A DNA stretch of 64,000 bases from Lachnospiraceae bacterium (lineage in GTDB: Bacteria > Bacillota > Clostridia > Lachnospirales > Lachnospiraceae). Below are positions 1-9,766 of the stretch, in pieces. Position 1 is the stretch's first letter; each line of letters opens with the position of its first letter. Below the pieces are notes generated by a model, which searched no databases, was not told the origin of the DNA, and saw only the letters and a list, made by a program, of their open reading frames with translations. The DNA lies in assembly GCA_016284355.1 (NCBI GenBank), contig JAEEOQ010000004.1, positions 62,001 to 126,000 of the forward strand, read 5' to 3'. Made by a program: the position numbers and the translations under genes.

Positions 1-150
1 CATTTTAAAGCAGAGAAATTTGACGTTAAAGCAAAACTTTATACAGATATAAAGACATTTTTAAATGTCTTAAATCTTAAAGAAATAACCGAAGAAGAAA
101 TGGAAATCCTTAAAAAAGAAAGGGAGTCAATGGAGTATTTCATTGTCTAG
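1..150 (+). CDS. C-terminal end of an unidentified protein (cut by window start)
   Basis: An open frame runs from the first base to a TAG at 148-150 and gives 49 residues, rich in Lys and Glu and ending in MEYFIV. The start lies outside the window. The codon use (AAA/GAA/CTT rich) matches the neighbours, and the stop is only 12 bases from the next start, so it is probably the upstream member of the same operon. I recognise no family from this tail and assign no function. Confidence 0.55.
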   Translation, partial: HFKAEKFDVKAKLYTDIKTFLNVLNLKEITEEEMEILKKERESMEYFIV

Positions 151-162
151 TAAAACTTTTGT

Positions 163-1140
163 ATGAAAGAATTCACTGTTTCAAAAAAGGAGGCCGGTAC
201 CAGATTTGACAAATATCTTTTAAAGATACTTAAGAATTGCGGTAGCGGCCTTATTTATAAGAGTCTTAGAAAAAAGAACATAACTTTAAACGATAAAAAA
301 GCTGACGGCAAAGAAAGTCTGTCTGAAGGAGATATAATAAAGATCTTCTTTTCAGATGAGACCTTTGAAAAATTCAGCAATGGTAACGATTTAAATTCGG
401 ATAGATCAGACGAAAGCCTAAAAATGCCAAATGACTTTAAGGCCCCTGATACCATATACGAAGATAACGATGTGCTTATTTTAAACAAGCCTGTAGGTGT
501 TCTTTCTCAAAAAGCAAAGGCTGATGATTATACCATTACCGAGTGGCTTTATGAGCGGGTTGGTATGTCCGGTACATTTAAGCCTGCTGTATGTAACAGG
601 CTTGACCGTAATACTAGCGGTATTATATTTGCAGGCAAATCCATAGCAGGCCTTCAGATGCTTTCAGACTGCCTTAAAAGCAGAAAAGTACACAAATACT
701 ACATAACTGTTGTCTGCGGCAAAGTAACAAAAAAAGAGTGTATAGAAGGCTATCTTCTAAAAAAAGAAGCACATAACACGGTAGAGATATATAAAGAAAA
801 TGTGCCGGGTTCCTCTTTTATTAAGACCGAATACGAACCGCTTTGTACAAATGACGAATATACCTTGCTTAAAGTAAATCTTATCACAGGAAAATCGCAT
901 CAGATAAGAGCCCACCTTGCAAGTATAGGTCACCCTATAATCGGTGACGGCAAGTACGGACTACGCTCTGTTAATGAAAAATTCAGAAAAAAAGGGCTTA
1001 CCTCTCAGCTTTTACATGCGTATGAAACTGTATTTGATAAAGATGATGATTTAATCGAGTTATCCGGAAAAAACTTTAAGGCGCCGCTTCCTGCCTTGTT
1101 TAACGATATTATAAAGAATTTATTTAACTATAATCTGTAA
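163..1140 (+). CDS. RluA-family pseudouridine synthase (RluC/RluD type)
   Basis: This 325-residue protein is predicted to isomerise uridine to pseudouridine at specific sites in rRNA or tRNA. An S4 RNA-binding domain covers about residues 1-63, followed by a charged linker (65-97) and a PseudoU_synth_2 catalytic domain. The signature RLDRNTSG at 146-153 contains the catalytic Asp (D148). KSHQIRAHLASIGHPIIGDGKYG further along is the other conserved core block of the family. The domain order (S4 then catalytic) fits RluC/RluD-type large-subunit enzymes, but the exact target uridine cannot be read from sequence. It starts 12 bases after the preceding stop and is followed 10 bases later by recU, so these are probably one transcript. 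No strong Shine-Dalgarno sequence is visible at this start. Confidence 0.93.
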   Translation: MKEFTVSKKEAGTRFDKYLLKILKNCGSGLIYKSLRKKNITLNDKKADGKESLSEGDIIKIFFSDETFEKFSNGNDLNSDRSDESLKMPNDFKAPDTIYEDNDVLILNKPVGVLSQKAKADDYTITEWLYERVGMSGTFKPAVCNRLDRNTSGIIFAGKSIAGLQMLSDCLKSRKVHKYYITVVCGKVTKKECIEGYLLKKEAHNTVEIYKENVPGSSFIKTEYEPLCTNDEYTLLKVNLITGKSHQIRAHLASIGHPIIGDGKYGLRSVNEKFRKKGLTSQLLHAYETVFDKDDDLIELSGKNFKAPLPALFNDIIKNLFNYNL

Positions 1141-1150
1141 GGGTGATAAT

Positions 1151-1681
1151 ATGCCATCTTGGAATTCAAGAGGTCTTCGGGGTTCGGCCCTTGAAGAGCT
1201 TATTAACAGGTCAAATGAAAAATATCTTGAAAAGGGTCTTGCTTGTATACAAAAGATCCCTACTCCCATTACGCCAATTAAGATAAATCCATCAAACAAA
1301 CAGATCACCCTTGCATATTTTGATAAAAAATCAACCGTTGATTATATAGGTGTTGTGCAGGGGGTTCCTGTATGTTTTGATGCAAAGGAATGCGTACCCG
1401 ATACCTTTGCCCTTGCCAACATTCATGAGCACCAGATTGAATTTATGAAAACATTTGAAAAACAGGATGGCATCGCTTTTTTACTTATCCATTTTGTTAA
1501 CCGTGATAAGCTCTATTTTATGCCTTTTTCAGAGGTAAATAAATTCTGGGAAAGAGCCAAAGAGGGCGGCAGAAAAAGCTTCAGATACGATGAACTTGAC
1601 GAAGGCTTTGAGGTGCTTTCATCTGAAGGCGTGCCTGTTCATTACCTTGAAGCATTGCGAATGTATCTTGAGCGCCAATAA
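1151..1681 (+). CDS. recU: Holliday junction resolvase RecU
   Basis: RecU cuts four-way recombination junctions and is the Gram-positive counterpart of RuvC. The 176 residues start with NSRGLRGSALEELIN, the conserved N-terminal block. They contain the nuclease core STVDYIGV (61-68, D64) followed by FDAKE (76-80), and then the conserved block NIHEHQ. Length is close to the family norm of about 170-200. The start is the ATG at 1151 with GGGTGA just upstream. In many Firmicutes recU is paired with a class A penicillin-binding protein; here it follows a pseudouridine synthase instead. RuvA and RuvB are encoded at 34047-35665, so the branch-migration and resolution activities are both in the window but not adjacent. 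Confidence 0.95.
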   Translation: MPSWNSRGLRGSALEELINRSNEKYLEKGLACIQKIPTPITPIKINPSNKQITLAYFDKKSTVDYIGVVQGVPVCFDAKECVPDTFALANIHEHQIEFMKTFEKQDGIAFLLIHFVNRDKLYFMPFSEVNKFWERAKEGGRKSFRYDELDEGFEVLSSEGVPVHYLEALRMYLERQ

Positions 1682-1707
1682 TTTTCGATTGATTTTGTAA
1701 TTTTTTC

Positions 1708-1734
1708 TTGACATTCTGTCTGATATTATATAAT
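1708..1734 (+). promoter_or_regulatory. Putative sigma-A promoter of the histidine operon
   Basis: A consensus -35 TTGACA lies at 1708-1713 and a -10 TATAAT at 1729-1734. The spacing of 15 is short; an alternative -10 (TAATAT, 1731-1736) gives the standard spacing of 17. Transcription would start near 1742, leaving a 5' leader of about 75 bases before hisZ. Confidence 0.65.
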
Positions 1735-1758
1735 ATAAATCCATTCAATTTATCTTAG

Positions 1759-1793
1759 TAGCATGATAGCATATTAGCAGAGTAAAGTGCTAA
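1759..1793 (+). repeat. Three tandem TAGCA octamers and a TTAGCA/TGCTAA inverted repeat in the his leader
   Basis: TAGCA occurs at 1759, 1767 and 1775, exactly 8 bases apart (TAGCATGA, TAGCATAT, TAGCAGAG). The last copy, as TTAGCA (1774-1779), is complementary to TGCTAA at 1788-1793 with an 8-base loop. The site lies between the promoter and the ribosome binding site of hisZ. It could be an operator, an RNA switch element or chance; no known family is recognised and there is no T-box motif. Confidence 0.35.
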
Positions 1794-1817
1794 AGTGGCC
1801 GGAAGGGAGAATTAAAT

Positions 1818-3017
1818 ATGGGAAAATCATTACTTCATACTCCTGAAGGAGTAAGAGATATATACGGTTCCGAGTGCAAGGCTAAACAGTTTGTAACCGA
1901 TAAGATACTGCGTCGTATGCAGCTTAGCGGTTATGAACTTATTGAGACCCCGGGCTTTGAATATTTTGATATTTTCAGAAAAGAGCGAGGTACTGTAGAT
2001 CCAAAGCTTATGTACAGATTTTTTGACAGAGACGGCGAGACACTTGTTATAAGACCTGACGTTACTCCATCTATAGCTAGATGCGCTGCAAAGTATTACA
2101 AGAACGAGACTATGCCTTTAAGGTTTTGCTATAAGTCAAACACCTATATAAACAGCGGTGTTTATCAGGGCAAGTTAAAAGAAACTACGCAGATGGGTAT
2201 AGAGCTTATAAATGACAACAGTGTTTACTCCGATGCAGAAGTTCTGGTTTGCGCCATTTCATCTCTTCTTGATGCAGGTCTTTTGGAATTTCAGCTTGAA
2301 GTCGGTAATGCTGCTTTTTTTGATGAACTTATAAAAGATCTTGATCTTGATGCAGATACATTAACAAAACTTCGAGGATTTATAGAAGAAAAATTTGGAT
2401 ACGGAGTAGAGGCACTGCTTGAAAAGTATGATAACATTCCTGAAGAAACAAAGACTATCCTTAGCAAGCTTTCAGATTCTTTTGGTTCTATAAAGCAGCT
2501 TAAAGAAAGCGAAGCCATAAAGCTTTCACTTAAAAACAGGAAGGTTAAAAAAGCTTTTGACAGACTTGTGGCCCTTGATAAAGTTCTTGCAGGTTACGGG
2601 CTAGACGGATATGTTACCTACGATCTTTCCATGCTTGGAAAACTCGGTTATTATACAGGTATCATTTTTAGAGGATACACCTATGGTACCGGAGAGCAAA
2701 TATTATCAGGCGGCAGATACGATAATCTTGTATCTCAGTTTGGACTTGATGCACCGGCAGTCGGTATGTCAATTACCGTAGATTATCTTATGGCGGCCCT
2801 TTCCCGTCAGAAAAAGGAGATTTCTCCAAGAGAGGAAAAGATACTTATTATAGCTTCCGAGAAAAATGTAAAAGAAGCTTATAAGAAAACCTCAGAATAC
2901 AGATTTAAGGGCATAAATACAACGTTACAGGTAACAAACAAACCTGTTTCTACCGAAGAACTTGAAAACTATATGGATAAGTTTTCATTTACAAAAGCGG
3001 AGGTAATGTATGAATAA
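1818..3017 (+). CDS. hisZ: ATP phosphoribosyltransferase regulatory subunit HisZ
   Basis: HisZ is a catalytically inactive paralogue of histidyl-tRNA synthetase that assembles with short HisG. It provides activity and histidine feedback control at the first step of histidine synthesis. The 399 residues show the class II synthetase fold: [12 protein letters not shown] near the N-terminus, [10 protein letters not shown], and the C-terminal core motifs [11 protein letters not shown] and LSGGRYDNL. There is no full anticodon-binding domain of the HisS kind, only a short tail. The ATG at 1818 follows GGAAGGGAGA with good spacing. The last 8 bases overlap hisG, which indicates translational coupling. 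The presence of a short HisG immediately downstream supports HisZ over HisS. Confidence 0.95.
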   Translation: MGKSLLHTPEGVRDIYGSECKAKQFVTDKILRRMQLSGYELIETPGFEYFDIFRKERGTVDPKLMYRFFDRDGETLVIRPDVTPSIARCAAKYYKNETMPLRFCYKSNTYINSGVYQGKLKETTQMGIELINDNSVYSDAEVLVCAISSLLDAGLLEFQLEVGNAAFFDELIKDLDLDADTLTKLRGFIEEKFGYGVEALLEKYDNIPEETKTILSKLSDSFGSIKQLKESEAIKLSLKNRKVKKAFDRLVALDKVLAGYGLDGYVTYDLSMLGKLGYYTGIIFRGYTYGTGEQILSGGRYDNLVSQFGLDAPAVGMSITVDYLMAALSRQKKEISPREEKILIIASEKNVKEAYKKTSEYRFKGINTTLQVTNKPVSTEELENYMDKFSFTKAEVMYE

Positions 3018-3675
3018 AGAAAATATGAGATATATTACCATAGCTCTTGCAAAGGGCAGACTTGCAGGAAAGACAATGGAAGTATTTAACAGGCTTGGTA
3101 TTAACTGCAACGAGATGAACGACAAGAGCACAAGAAAACTTATATTTGTTAATGAGGAATATAAGCTGAAGTTTTTCCTTGCAAAGGCAAATGATGTACC
3201 GACTTATGTAGAGTACGGTGCAGCTGACATTGGCTTTGTGGGTAAAGATACCATCGCAGAAGAAGGAAGAAAGCTGTACGAGGTCCTTGATCTTGGCTTT
3301 GGTAAATGTGATTTTTGCGTAGCTGGGCCGCCTGAAGCAGGGGCGCTTCTTGAAAAGGGAGAACTTATAAGAGTAGCCACAAAGTACCCGAATATAGCAA
3401 AAAAATATTTTTACGATGAAAAGCATCAGACAGTTGAGATAATCAAACTTAACGGTTCAATTGAGCTTGCTCCCATAGTTGGGCTTTCCGAAGTTATTGC
3501 AGATATAGTTGAAACCGGTGCAACCCTTCGCGAAAACGGCCTTGTGGTACTTGAAAAGATCATGCCTTTATCTGCAAGAATGATCGTAAATCAGGTCAGC
3601 ATGAAAATGGAAAAAGAGAGGATAACTAAATTAATACAGGAAATCAAGGGGGTAATTGAAAATGAGAACGCTTAA
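3010..3675 (+). CDS. hisG: ATP phosphoribosyltransferase, short form (HisG)
   Basis: HisG catalyses the committed step of histidine synthesis, joining ATP and PRPP to make phosphoribosyl-ATP. At 221 residues it is the short form without the C-terminal regulatory domain and needs HisZ, which is encoded just upstream. The N-terminal block [10 protein letters not shown] and the PRPP-binding stretch [13 protein letters not shown] are clear. GGAGG sits 6 bases before the ATG at 3010, inside the end of hisZ. Its own last codons overlap the start of hisD by 14 bases, so hisZ, hisG and hisD appear translationally coupled. Confidence 0.96.
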   Translation: MNKENMRYITIALAKGRLAGKTMEVFNRLGINCNEMNDKSTRKLIFVNEEYKLKFFLAKANDVPTYVEYGAADIGFVGKDTIAEEGRKLYEVLDLGFGKCDFCVAGPPEAGALLEKGELIRVATKYPNIAKKYFYDEKHQTVEIIKLNGSIELAPIVGLSEVIADIVETGATLRENGLVVLEKIMPLSARMIVNQVSMKMEKERITKLIQEIKGVIENENA

Positions 3676-4954
3676 ACTTACTGAAGAAACAAAAAACAAC
3701 ATACTTGAAAATCTTTTAAAAAGAAGTCCTAACCAGTACAGAGAGTATGAAGACAGAGTTAACGAAATCCTTGCAAATGTCAGAGAAAACGGCGATAAGG
3801 CAGTGTTTGAATATACTTTAAAGTTTGATAAGGCAGATCTTAACAAAGACAACTTAAAGGTAACCAAAGCTGAGATAGAGGAAGCCTATACAAAAGTAGA
3901 TGAAAAACTCATTGATGTAATAAGAAAAGCCATTGCAAACATAAGAGATTATCACGCAAAACAAAAGCAGTACAGCTGGTTTGATTCAAAGGATAACGGA
4001 ACGATCCTTGGCCAGAAGGTTACGCCGCTTGAGTCTGTAGGAGTATACGTTCCCGGCGGCACAGCTGCATATCCTTCAAGCGTACTTATGAACGTACTTC
4101 CGGCAAAAGTTGCAGGTGTTAAAAACATCTATATGACAACCCCTTGCGGAGCTGACGGAAAGGTTTATCCCGTTACACTTGTAGCCGCAAATGAGGCAGG
4201 AGTAGATACCATTTACAAGATCGGCGGAGCGCAGGCTATAGCAGCTCTTGCCTACGGAACAGAGTCTGTTAAAAAAGTAGATAAGATCTGCGGCCCGGGA
4301 AATATCTATGTTGCTCTTGCAAAAAAGGCTGTATACGGCTTTGTAAGTATCGATTCAATTGCAGGGCCTTCTGAGATAATGGTTCTTGCAGATGAGAGCG
4401 CAACTCCAAAGTATGTGGCTGCGGACCTTTTAAGCCAGGCAGAGCATGACCCTCTTGCCTCAGCTATTCTTGTTACCACAAGCGAAAAGCTTGCGGGCGA
4501 AGTATCTGAGTGGGTAGATAAATTTACAAAAGAGCTTTCAAGAAAAGATATAATAGAAAAATCTCTTGAAAATTACGGTTATATCCTTGTTGCAGATAAT
4601 ATGGAAGATGCTGTAAATACAGTTAACGATATAGCAGTCGAGCACCTTGAGATCATCACAAAGAATCCTTTTGACACCATGACAAGAGTTAAAAATGCAG
4701 GAGCTATTTTCCTTGGTGAGTATTCAAGCGAGCCTCTTGGAGACTATTTTGCAGGTCCTAACCACATATTACCTACAAACGGAACGGCAAAATTCTTTTC
4801 ACCGCTTTCTGTAGATGATTTTATTAAAAAATCAAGTATTATATCTTATTCAAGAGAAGCACTTGAAAAAGACTATAAAGACATAGTATACTTTGCTAAA
4901 GCGGAAGGTCTAACGGCACACGCAAATTCCATTAGTGTAAGGTTTGAAGACTAA
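3662..4954 (+). CDS. hisD: Histidinol dehydrogenase HisD
   Basis: HisD performs the last two steps of the pathway, oxidising L-histidinol to L-histidine with two NAD+. The 430 residues have the family's zinc-ligand regions: [12 protein letters not shown] (Gln and His) and [16 protein letters not shown] (Asp and His). The block [16 protein letters not shown] is also conserved. The ATG at 3662 is preferred because AAGGGGG at 3646-3652 lies 9 bases upstream; a TTG at 3656 would be only 3 bases from it. The start overlaps the end of hisG. Length is normal for the family. Confidence 0.96.
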   Translation: MRTLKLTEETKNNILENLLKRSPNQYREYEDRVNEILANVRENGDKAVFEYTLKFDKADLNKDNLKVTKAEIEEAYTKVDEKLIDVIRKAIANIRDYHAKQKQYSWFDSKDNGTILGQKVTPLESVGVYVPGGTAAYPSSVLMNVLPAKVAGVKNIYMTTPCGADGKVYPVTLVAANEAGVDTIYKIGGAQAIAALAYGTESVKKVDKICGPGNIYVALAKKAVYGFVSIDSIAGPSEIMVLADESATPKYVAADLLSQAEHDPLASAILVTTSEKLAGEVSEWVDKFTKELSRKDIIEKSLENYGYILVADNMEDAVNTVNDIAVEHLEIITKNPFDTMTRVKNAGAIFLGEYSSEPLGDYFAGPNHILPTNGTAKFFSPLSVDDFIKKSSIISYSREALEKDYKDIVYFAKAEGLTAHANSISVRFED

Positions 4955-4977
4955 AGTCTTTAAGGGGAGATTTTAAT

Positions 4978-5571
4978 ATGAGAGAAGCAACAATTAACAG
5001 AAAGACAAAAGAAACCGATATCACACTGTCGCTTGATCTTGACGGTAAGGGTATATCTGAGATCGATACAGGTATCGGATTTCTTGACCATATGCTGACA
5101 GGCTTTGCAAAGCATTCTTTTATCGACCTTAAAGTAAAATGCAAAGGAGACCTTAATGTAGACGGTCACCACACTACAGAAGATATCGGTATCTGTCTTG
5201 GAGCTGCTCTTAAGCAGGCCATAGGAGACAAGGCAGGCATAAACAGATACGGTTATTTCATTATGCCTATGGACGATGCTCTTATCCTTTCTTCTGTAGA
5301 CCTTTGCGACAGACCTTATTTTAATTACGATCTTAAGATACCTTCTTACAAAGTGGGAGACCTTGAAACAGAGCTTGTAAGAGAATTCTTTTATGCTGTT
5401 AGCTACAGCGGCGGCATGAACTTACATTTAAAGCAGCTTGACGGTATCAATTCGCATCACATTATCGAAGCTGCGTTTAAAGCTTTTGCCAAAGCCATAA
5501 GCCAGGCAGTTTCCCTAAACCCAAAAGTAGAAGGCACACTTTCATCTAAAGGCTCGCTAAATATGCTTTAA
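4978..5571 (+). CDS. hisB: Imidazoleglycerol-phosphate dehydratase HisB
   Basis: HisB dehydrates imidazole glycerol phosphate to imidazole acetol phosphate in the histidine pathway, using manganese. The 197 residues are the monofunctional dehydratase, with no histidinol-phosphatase domain attached. Conserved metal-binding blocks are visible: [24 protein letters not shown] and [24 protein letters not shown] stands upstream of the ATG at 4978. The gene lies 23 bases after hisD and 17 before the HisI-HisE fusion, in the same apparent operon. Confidence 0.96.
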   Translation: MREATINRKTKETDITLSLDLDGKGISEIDTGIGFLDHMLTGFAKHSFIDLKVKCKGDLNVDGHHTTEDIGICLGAALKQAIGDKAGINRYGYFIMPMDDALILSSVDLCDRPYFNYDLKIPSYKVGDLETELVREFFYAVSYSGGMNLHLKQLDGINSHHIIEAAFKAFAKAISQAVSLNPKVEGTLSSKGSLNML

Positions 5572-5588
5572 CAGGAGGATGTTTCAAA

Positions 5589-6851
5589 ATGAAAAAATGT
5601 ATCTATGCCGATATAAACGCAGTTGCCATCAAAGAGGCTTCGTTAAAGGAACTTGTAAATACTTATATTGAAAATGGCATTGACGGTTTTTATATCTATG
5701 ATTTTGCTTCCGTAGGAGATGAAAAAGAAAAATTCATCTATATGGTAAGAGATGTTATGGAAAATGTGAGACTTCCGTTTTTTATCGGAATAAACGTTGA
5801 TCATTTTGAAGATATCAAAAAGGCTTTATACACAGGTGCAAAGACTGTATTTGTGAGATACAGAGAAAACAAAGTTGCCATAAATGCCGGTTTTATGAGG
5901 TTTGGTGCTGAAAAGATCGGCCTTGAGCTAAACTATGCCAAAGATGAGTGCAGCGAGGAATCCTTAAATCTTATTGCAGAGACCGGATTTAAAAAACTTA
6001 TGATAAAACATATCGAACTTATCGATAAGGTTAAAATAAGATTGAATAATTCAGACAGATTTGATATCATCATTAGAGATTCCCTTGTAAGAAACGATCT
6101 TACCGACCTTCTTTCAATGTCTTCCGTTAGGGGCGTAGCTACCAACTTTTACGATGGCAAGAACCTTTCGGAAGTTAAGAGTTCACTTAAAGAAATGGGT
6201 TTTGAAACAAACGCAGTATCAAGCGCGGTTCCATTTTCTAATCTTAAGACAAACGATGCAGGCCTTATTCCCGTTATAGTTCAGGATGCTAAAAACGATG
6301 AAGTTTTGATGCTTGCATATATGAATGAAGAGTCTTATAATAAGACGGTGGAAACGGGACTTATGCATTATTACAGCAGGAGTCGTAAAAGCCTTTGGCT
6401 TAAAGGAGAGACCAGCGGTCATTTTCAGCATGTAAAAGAGCTCTTTATAGACTGCGATAATGACACCATTCTTGCAAAAGTAGACCAGGTCGGAGCTGCC
6501 TGCCACACAGGCAACAGGTCCTGTTTTTACAGAGGGATTTCAGGCAATGAAGATGCAGGCGTAAATACCGAATCGCTTTCAATTCTTAAAGAAGTGTATG
6601 ATACCATTGCAGACAGAAAATTAAATCCTAAGGAAGGCTCTTATACCAATTATCTTTTTGAAAAGGGTATAGACAAGATACTTAAAAAATGCGGAGAAGA
6701 ATCTACAGAGATCGTTATTGCCGCAAAGAATCCTAACCAGATCGAGCTTAAGTATGAGATAGCAGACTACTTATATCATCTTATGGTCCTTATGGTTGAG
6801 ACAGGCCTTTCCTGGGAAGAGATAATGGAAGAACTTTCAAACAGGCATTGA
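5589..6851 (+). CDS. hisIE: HisA/HisF-like domain fused to HisI and HisE (phosphoribosyl-AMP cyclohydrolase / phosphoribosyl-ATP pyrophosphatase)
   Basis: This 420-residue protein has three parts. Residues 222-318 are HisI, which opens the purine ring of PR-AMP. They hold the [19 protein letters not shown] block, DCDND (288-292) and the zinc cysteines C289, C305 and C312. Residues 330-420 are HisE, which hydrolyses PR-ATP ([13 protein letters not shown] and [11 protein letters not shown]). Residues 1-210 resemble a HisA/HisF TIM barrel: [14 protein letters not shown], then LPFFIGINV where HisF has a VGGGI phosphate loop, and a GAKTVFVRY strand. The glycine loop is altered, so activity of this domain is doubtful; a structural or ligand-sensing role is possible. 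An AGGAGG lies just before the ATG. Ordinary HisIE is about 200 residues, so the N-terminal half is additional. Confidence 0.9.
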   Translation: MKKCIYADINAVAIKEASLKELVNTYIENGIDGFYIYDFASVGDEKEKFIYMVRDVMENVRLPFFIGINVDHFEDIKKALYTGAKTVFVRYRENKVAINAGFMRFGAEKIGLELNYAKDECSEESLNLIAETGFKKLMIKHIELIDKVKIRLNNSDRFDIIIRDSLVRNDLTDLLSMSSVRGVATNFYDGKNLSEVKSSLKEMGFETNAVSSAVPFSNLKTNDAGLIPVIVQDAKNDEVLMLAYMNEESYNKTVETGLMHYYSRSRKSLWLKGETSGHFQHVKELFIDCDNDTILAKVDQVGAACHTGNRSCFYRGISGNEDAGVNTESLSILKEVYDTIADRKLNPKEGSYTNYLFEKGIDKILKKCGEESTEIVIAAKNPNQIELKYEIADYLYHLMVLMVETGLSWEEIMEELSNRH

Positions 6852-6869
6852 TTTATACGGAGGTTATTT

Positions 6870-7001
6870 ATGAGTGAATTTTGGATTCAAGTAGGATTAA
6901 AAGCAGTCAGATTTATTGCATCAGCCGGCGTTTTTACCCTTGCTATCGTGCTTGGTAAGATTGCTGCAGAGCACAAGAAGAAAAAAGAAAGTAATATTTA
7001 G
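6870..7001 (+). CDS. 43-residue single-pass membrane protein upstream of alaS
   Basis: This ATG-to-TAG frame has a strong ACGGAGG ribosome binding site 6 bases upstream. Its TAG at 6999-7001 directly abuts the AGGAGG used by alaS. The product begins MSEFWIQVGLKAVRF, has a hydrophobic segment at about residues 12-30 (FIASAGVFTLAIVLGKIAA), and ends in a basic tail HKKKKESNI. That is the pattern of a small inner-membrane peptide with the tail in the cytoplasm. I do not recognise a family with a demonstrated function. The tight fit between hisIE and alaS and the good ribosome binding site favour a real gene. Confidence 0.7.
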   Translation: MSEFWIQVGLKAVRFIASAGVFTLAIVLGKIAAEHKKKKESNI

Positions 7002-7013
7002 GAGGCACTTGTT

Positions 7014-9668
7014 TTGAAACCGTACGGAGTAAATGAACTTAGAAAGATGTATCTTGAGTATTTTGAGAAGAAGAATGGTCATCTTTGCATGAACAGCTTT
7101 TCGCTTGTTCCGCATAACGATAACTCTCTTCTTCTTATTAATGCCGGAATGGCCCCATTAAAGCCATATTTTACCGGCCAGGAGATACCGCCGAGAAAAC
7201 GTGTTACCACTTGCCAGAAGTGTATCAGAACCGGAGATATTGAAAATGTTGGTAAGACAGCACGTCATCTCACATTTTTTGAGATGCTCGGCAACTTTTC
7301 TTTCGGTGATTATTTTAAAGAAGAGGCTATTACCTGGAGCTGGGAGTTCCTTACAGAGGTAGTTGGAATGGACCCTGAAAGGTTATATCCTTCCATTTAC
7401 TCTGAGGATGACGAAGCATTTGAGATATGGAATAAAAAGATCGGCGTTCCTGCTGAAAAGATCACAAGATTTTACCGTGATGAGAACGGCGATTGCGACA
7501 ACTTCTGGGAGCATGGCGCAGGTCCTTGCGGTCCTTGTTCCGAGATCTATTATGACAGAGGCGAAAAATACGGTTGCGGAAAGCCAACCTGTAAGGTAGG
7601 CTGTGACTGCGACAGATATATGGAAGTCTGGAACAACGTATTTACCCAGTTTGAGTCAGACGGACACCACAACTATACTACATTAAAACAGAAGAACATC
7701 GATACTGGTATGGGTCTTGAAAGACTTGCCGTAGTTGTACAGGATGTAGATACAGTATTTGATATCGATACCATGAAAGCTATCCGCGATCATGTATGTA
7801 AGCTTGCAAATACTGAGTACGAAACAGACGAGAAAAAAGATGTTTCCATAAGACTTATTACAGATCACATCCGTTCAGTTACCTTTATGACAAGTGACGG
7901 TATCCTTCCTTCAAACGAAGGCAGAGGATATGTTCTTAGAAGACTCCTTAGAAGAGCTGCAAGACACGGAAGACTTCTTGGGATAAACGGTCTTTTCCTT
8001 GCAGAGCTTGCAGGTACCGTTATCAGAGAATCAGCTGACGGTTACCCTGAGTTACTTGAAAAGAAAGATTATATCCTTAAAGTCATCACTACAGAAGAAG
8101 AGAACTTCAACAAGACTATAGATCAGGGTCTTGCCATCCTTTCAAAGATGGAAGAAGATCTTAGCGCTAAAGGCGGTAAGGTTCTTAGCGGTGATGACGC
8201 ATTTAAGCTTTATGATACATACGGTTTCCCTATCGATCTTACAGAAGAGATCCTTCTTGAAAAGGGTTATACCGTAGATACAGAAGGCTTTGCAAAGGCT
8301 ATGGAAATTCAGAAGAAGAATGCCCGTGCCGCAAGAGCCGTAACCAACTATATGGGAGCAGATGCTACCGTATATGACAGCATTGATGTAAATATCACCA
8401 GCGAATTTGTTGGTTATACTGATAATGAGTGCGAGTCTGAAGTTCTTGTTCTTACTACAGAAACAGAGCTGACAGATGTTCTTGCAGAAGGTCAGACAGG
8501 TACCATCATTACAGCAAAGACTCCTTTCTATGCTACCATGGGCGGTCAGGAAGGTGATAAGGGTACTATTTCAAACGGAAACTTTGAGTTTGAAGTAAGT
8601 ACTACCTTAAAGCTTAAGGGCGGAAGAGTAGGCCATGTAGGTAAAGTCGTTAGCGGTATGGTTAAAAAGGGCGATACTGTTAAGCTTTCTATAGATACAG
8701 CAAACAGAACTGCTACAGCTAAAAACCACAGCGCAACCCATCTTCTTCAGGAAGCATTAAGAAGAGTACTTGGTTCTCATGTAGAGCAGCAGGGTTCATT
8801 TGTTAACGGCGAAAGACTCAGATTTGACTTCTCACATTTTGCAGCTATGACAGAAGATGAGATTGCCAAGGTTGAGAAGATCGTTAACGATCAGATAGCT
8901 GCAGGTTTAACCGTAGAGACCAAAGAGCTTCCTATAGAGGATGCTAAAAAGACCGGTGCAAAGGCTCTTTTTGGTGAGAAATACGGCGATGTGGTACGAG
9001 TTGTTTGTATGGATGAATTCAGTAAGGAATTCTGCGGCGGTACTCATGTAAAGAATACATCTGTTATCACATGCTTTAAGATACTTTCAGAAAGCGGTGT
9101 TGCAGCAGGTGTTCGCCGAATCGAAGCTATCACAGGCGACAACGTATTTGCTTATTACAAAGATATCGAAGAAAAATATATGGCTGCCGCTGCTGAAGCT
9201 AAGTGCGAGCCTGATAAACTTGCAGGCAAGATCGCTTCAATGCAGGCAGAGATCAAATCATTATCTTCAGAAAACGAAAGCCTTAAGACTAAACTTGCAA
9301 ATCAGTCTATGGGTGATGTAACAGATAAAGTAACTGAGATCAAGGGCGTTAAAGTTCTTGCAACTGCAGTACCTGATGTAGATATGAACGGACTTCGTAA
9401 TCTTGGCGATGAGATGAAGGCTAAGCTTGGCGAATGTATCGTTATCCTTGGTTCAAACAAAGACGGTAAGGTTAGCCTTCTTGCCATGGCTACAGATGAG
9501 GCCATGAAGGCAGGTGCTCACGCAGGCAACATCATTAAAGCCATTGCTCCTGTTGTAGGAGGTGGCGGTGGCGGCCGTCCAAATATGGCTCAGGCAGGCG
9601 GAAAATCACCTGAAAAACTTCAAGATGCCATAAATGAGTCTTTAAAAGTAATTGAGTCCATGTTATAA
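7014..9668 (+). CDS. alaS: Alanyl-tRNA synthetase AlaS
   Basis: AlaS charges tRNA-Ala. The 884 residues contain the N-terminal class II catalytic core (beginning YGVNELRKMYLEYFEKKNGH, with TARHLTFFEMLGNFSFGDYFK). A central editing domain carries the zinc-type motifs NHSATHLLQEAL and CGGTHVKNT, and the C-terminal C-Ala domain holds a glycine run and RPNMAQAGG. The start is a TTG at 7014 with AGGAGG ending 8 bases upstream; no better in-frame ATG fits the family's N-terminus. Length is normal. A terminator hairpin follows the stop. Confidence 0.97.
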   Translation: MKPYGVNELRKMYLEYFEKKNGHLCMNSFSLVPHNDNSLLLINAGMAPLKPYFTGQEIPPRKRVTTCQKCIRTGDIENVGKTARHLTFFEMLGNFSFGDYFKEEAITWSWEFLTEVVGMDPERLYPSIYSEDDEAFEIWNKKIGVPAEKITRFYRDENGDCDNFWEHGAGPCGPCSEIYYDRGEKYGCGKPTCKVGCDCDRYMEVWNNVFTQFESDGHHNYTTLKQKNIDTGMGLERLAVVVQDVDTVFDIDTMKAIRDHVCKLANTEYETDEKKDVSIRLITDHIRSVTFMTSDGILPSNEGRGYVLRRLLRRAARHGRLLGINGLFLAELAGTVIRESADGYPELLEKKDYILKVITTEEENFNKTIDQGLAILSKMEEDLSAKGGKVLSGDDAFKLYDTYGFPIDLTEEILLEKGYTVDTEGFAKAMEIQKKNARAARAVTNYMGADATVYDSIDVNITSEFVGYTDNECESEVLVLTTETELTDVLAEGQTGTIITAKTPFYATMGGQEGDKGTISNGNFEFEVSTTLKLKGGRVGHVGKVVSGMVKKGDTVKLSIDTANRTATAKNHSATHLLQEALRRVLGSHVEQQGSFVNGERLRFDFSHFAAMTEDEIAKVEKIVNDQIAAGLTVETKELPIEDAKKTGAKALFGEKYGDVVRVVCMDEFSKEFCGGTHVKNTSVITCFKILSESGVAAGVRRIEAITGDNVFAYYKDIEEKYMAAAAEAKCEPDKLAGKIASMQAEIKSLSSENESLKTKLANQSMGDVTDKVTEIKGVKVLATAVPDVDMNGLRNLGDEMKAKLGECIVILGSNKDGKVSLLAMATDEAMKAGAHAGNIIKAIAPVVGGGGGGRPNMAQAGGKSPEKLQDAINESLKVIESML

Positions 9669-9688
9669 TTAAATACAGTAAACAAAAG

Positions 9689-9720
9689 CCGATAAGCTGA
9701 TATGTTTATCGGTTTTGTTT
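9689..9720 (+). terminator. Rho-independent terminator after alaS
   Basis: CCGATAA (9689-9695) pairs with TTATCGG (9706-9712) around a 10-base loop. It is followed by TTTTGTTT and flanked on the left by AACAAAAG, which can extend pairing imperfectly. It lies 20 bases after the alaS stop. Confidence 0.75.
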
Positions 9721-9766
9721 ATTATTTATGAATTTTCAAAAAATATAAATTTGAGGGTGTTTTATA

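Noticed and set aside
1741-1817. T-box riboswitch in the his leader
   Set aside because: No GGTGG-type T-box sequence or specifier arrangement was found, and the leader is too short (about 75 bases).
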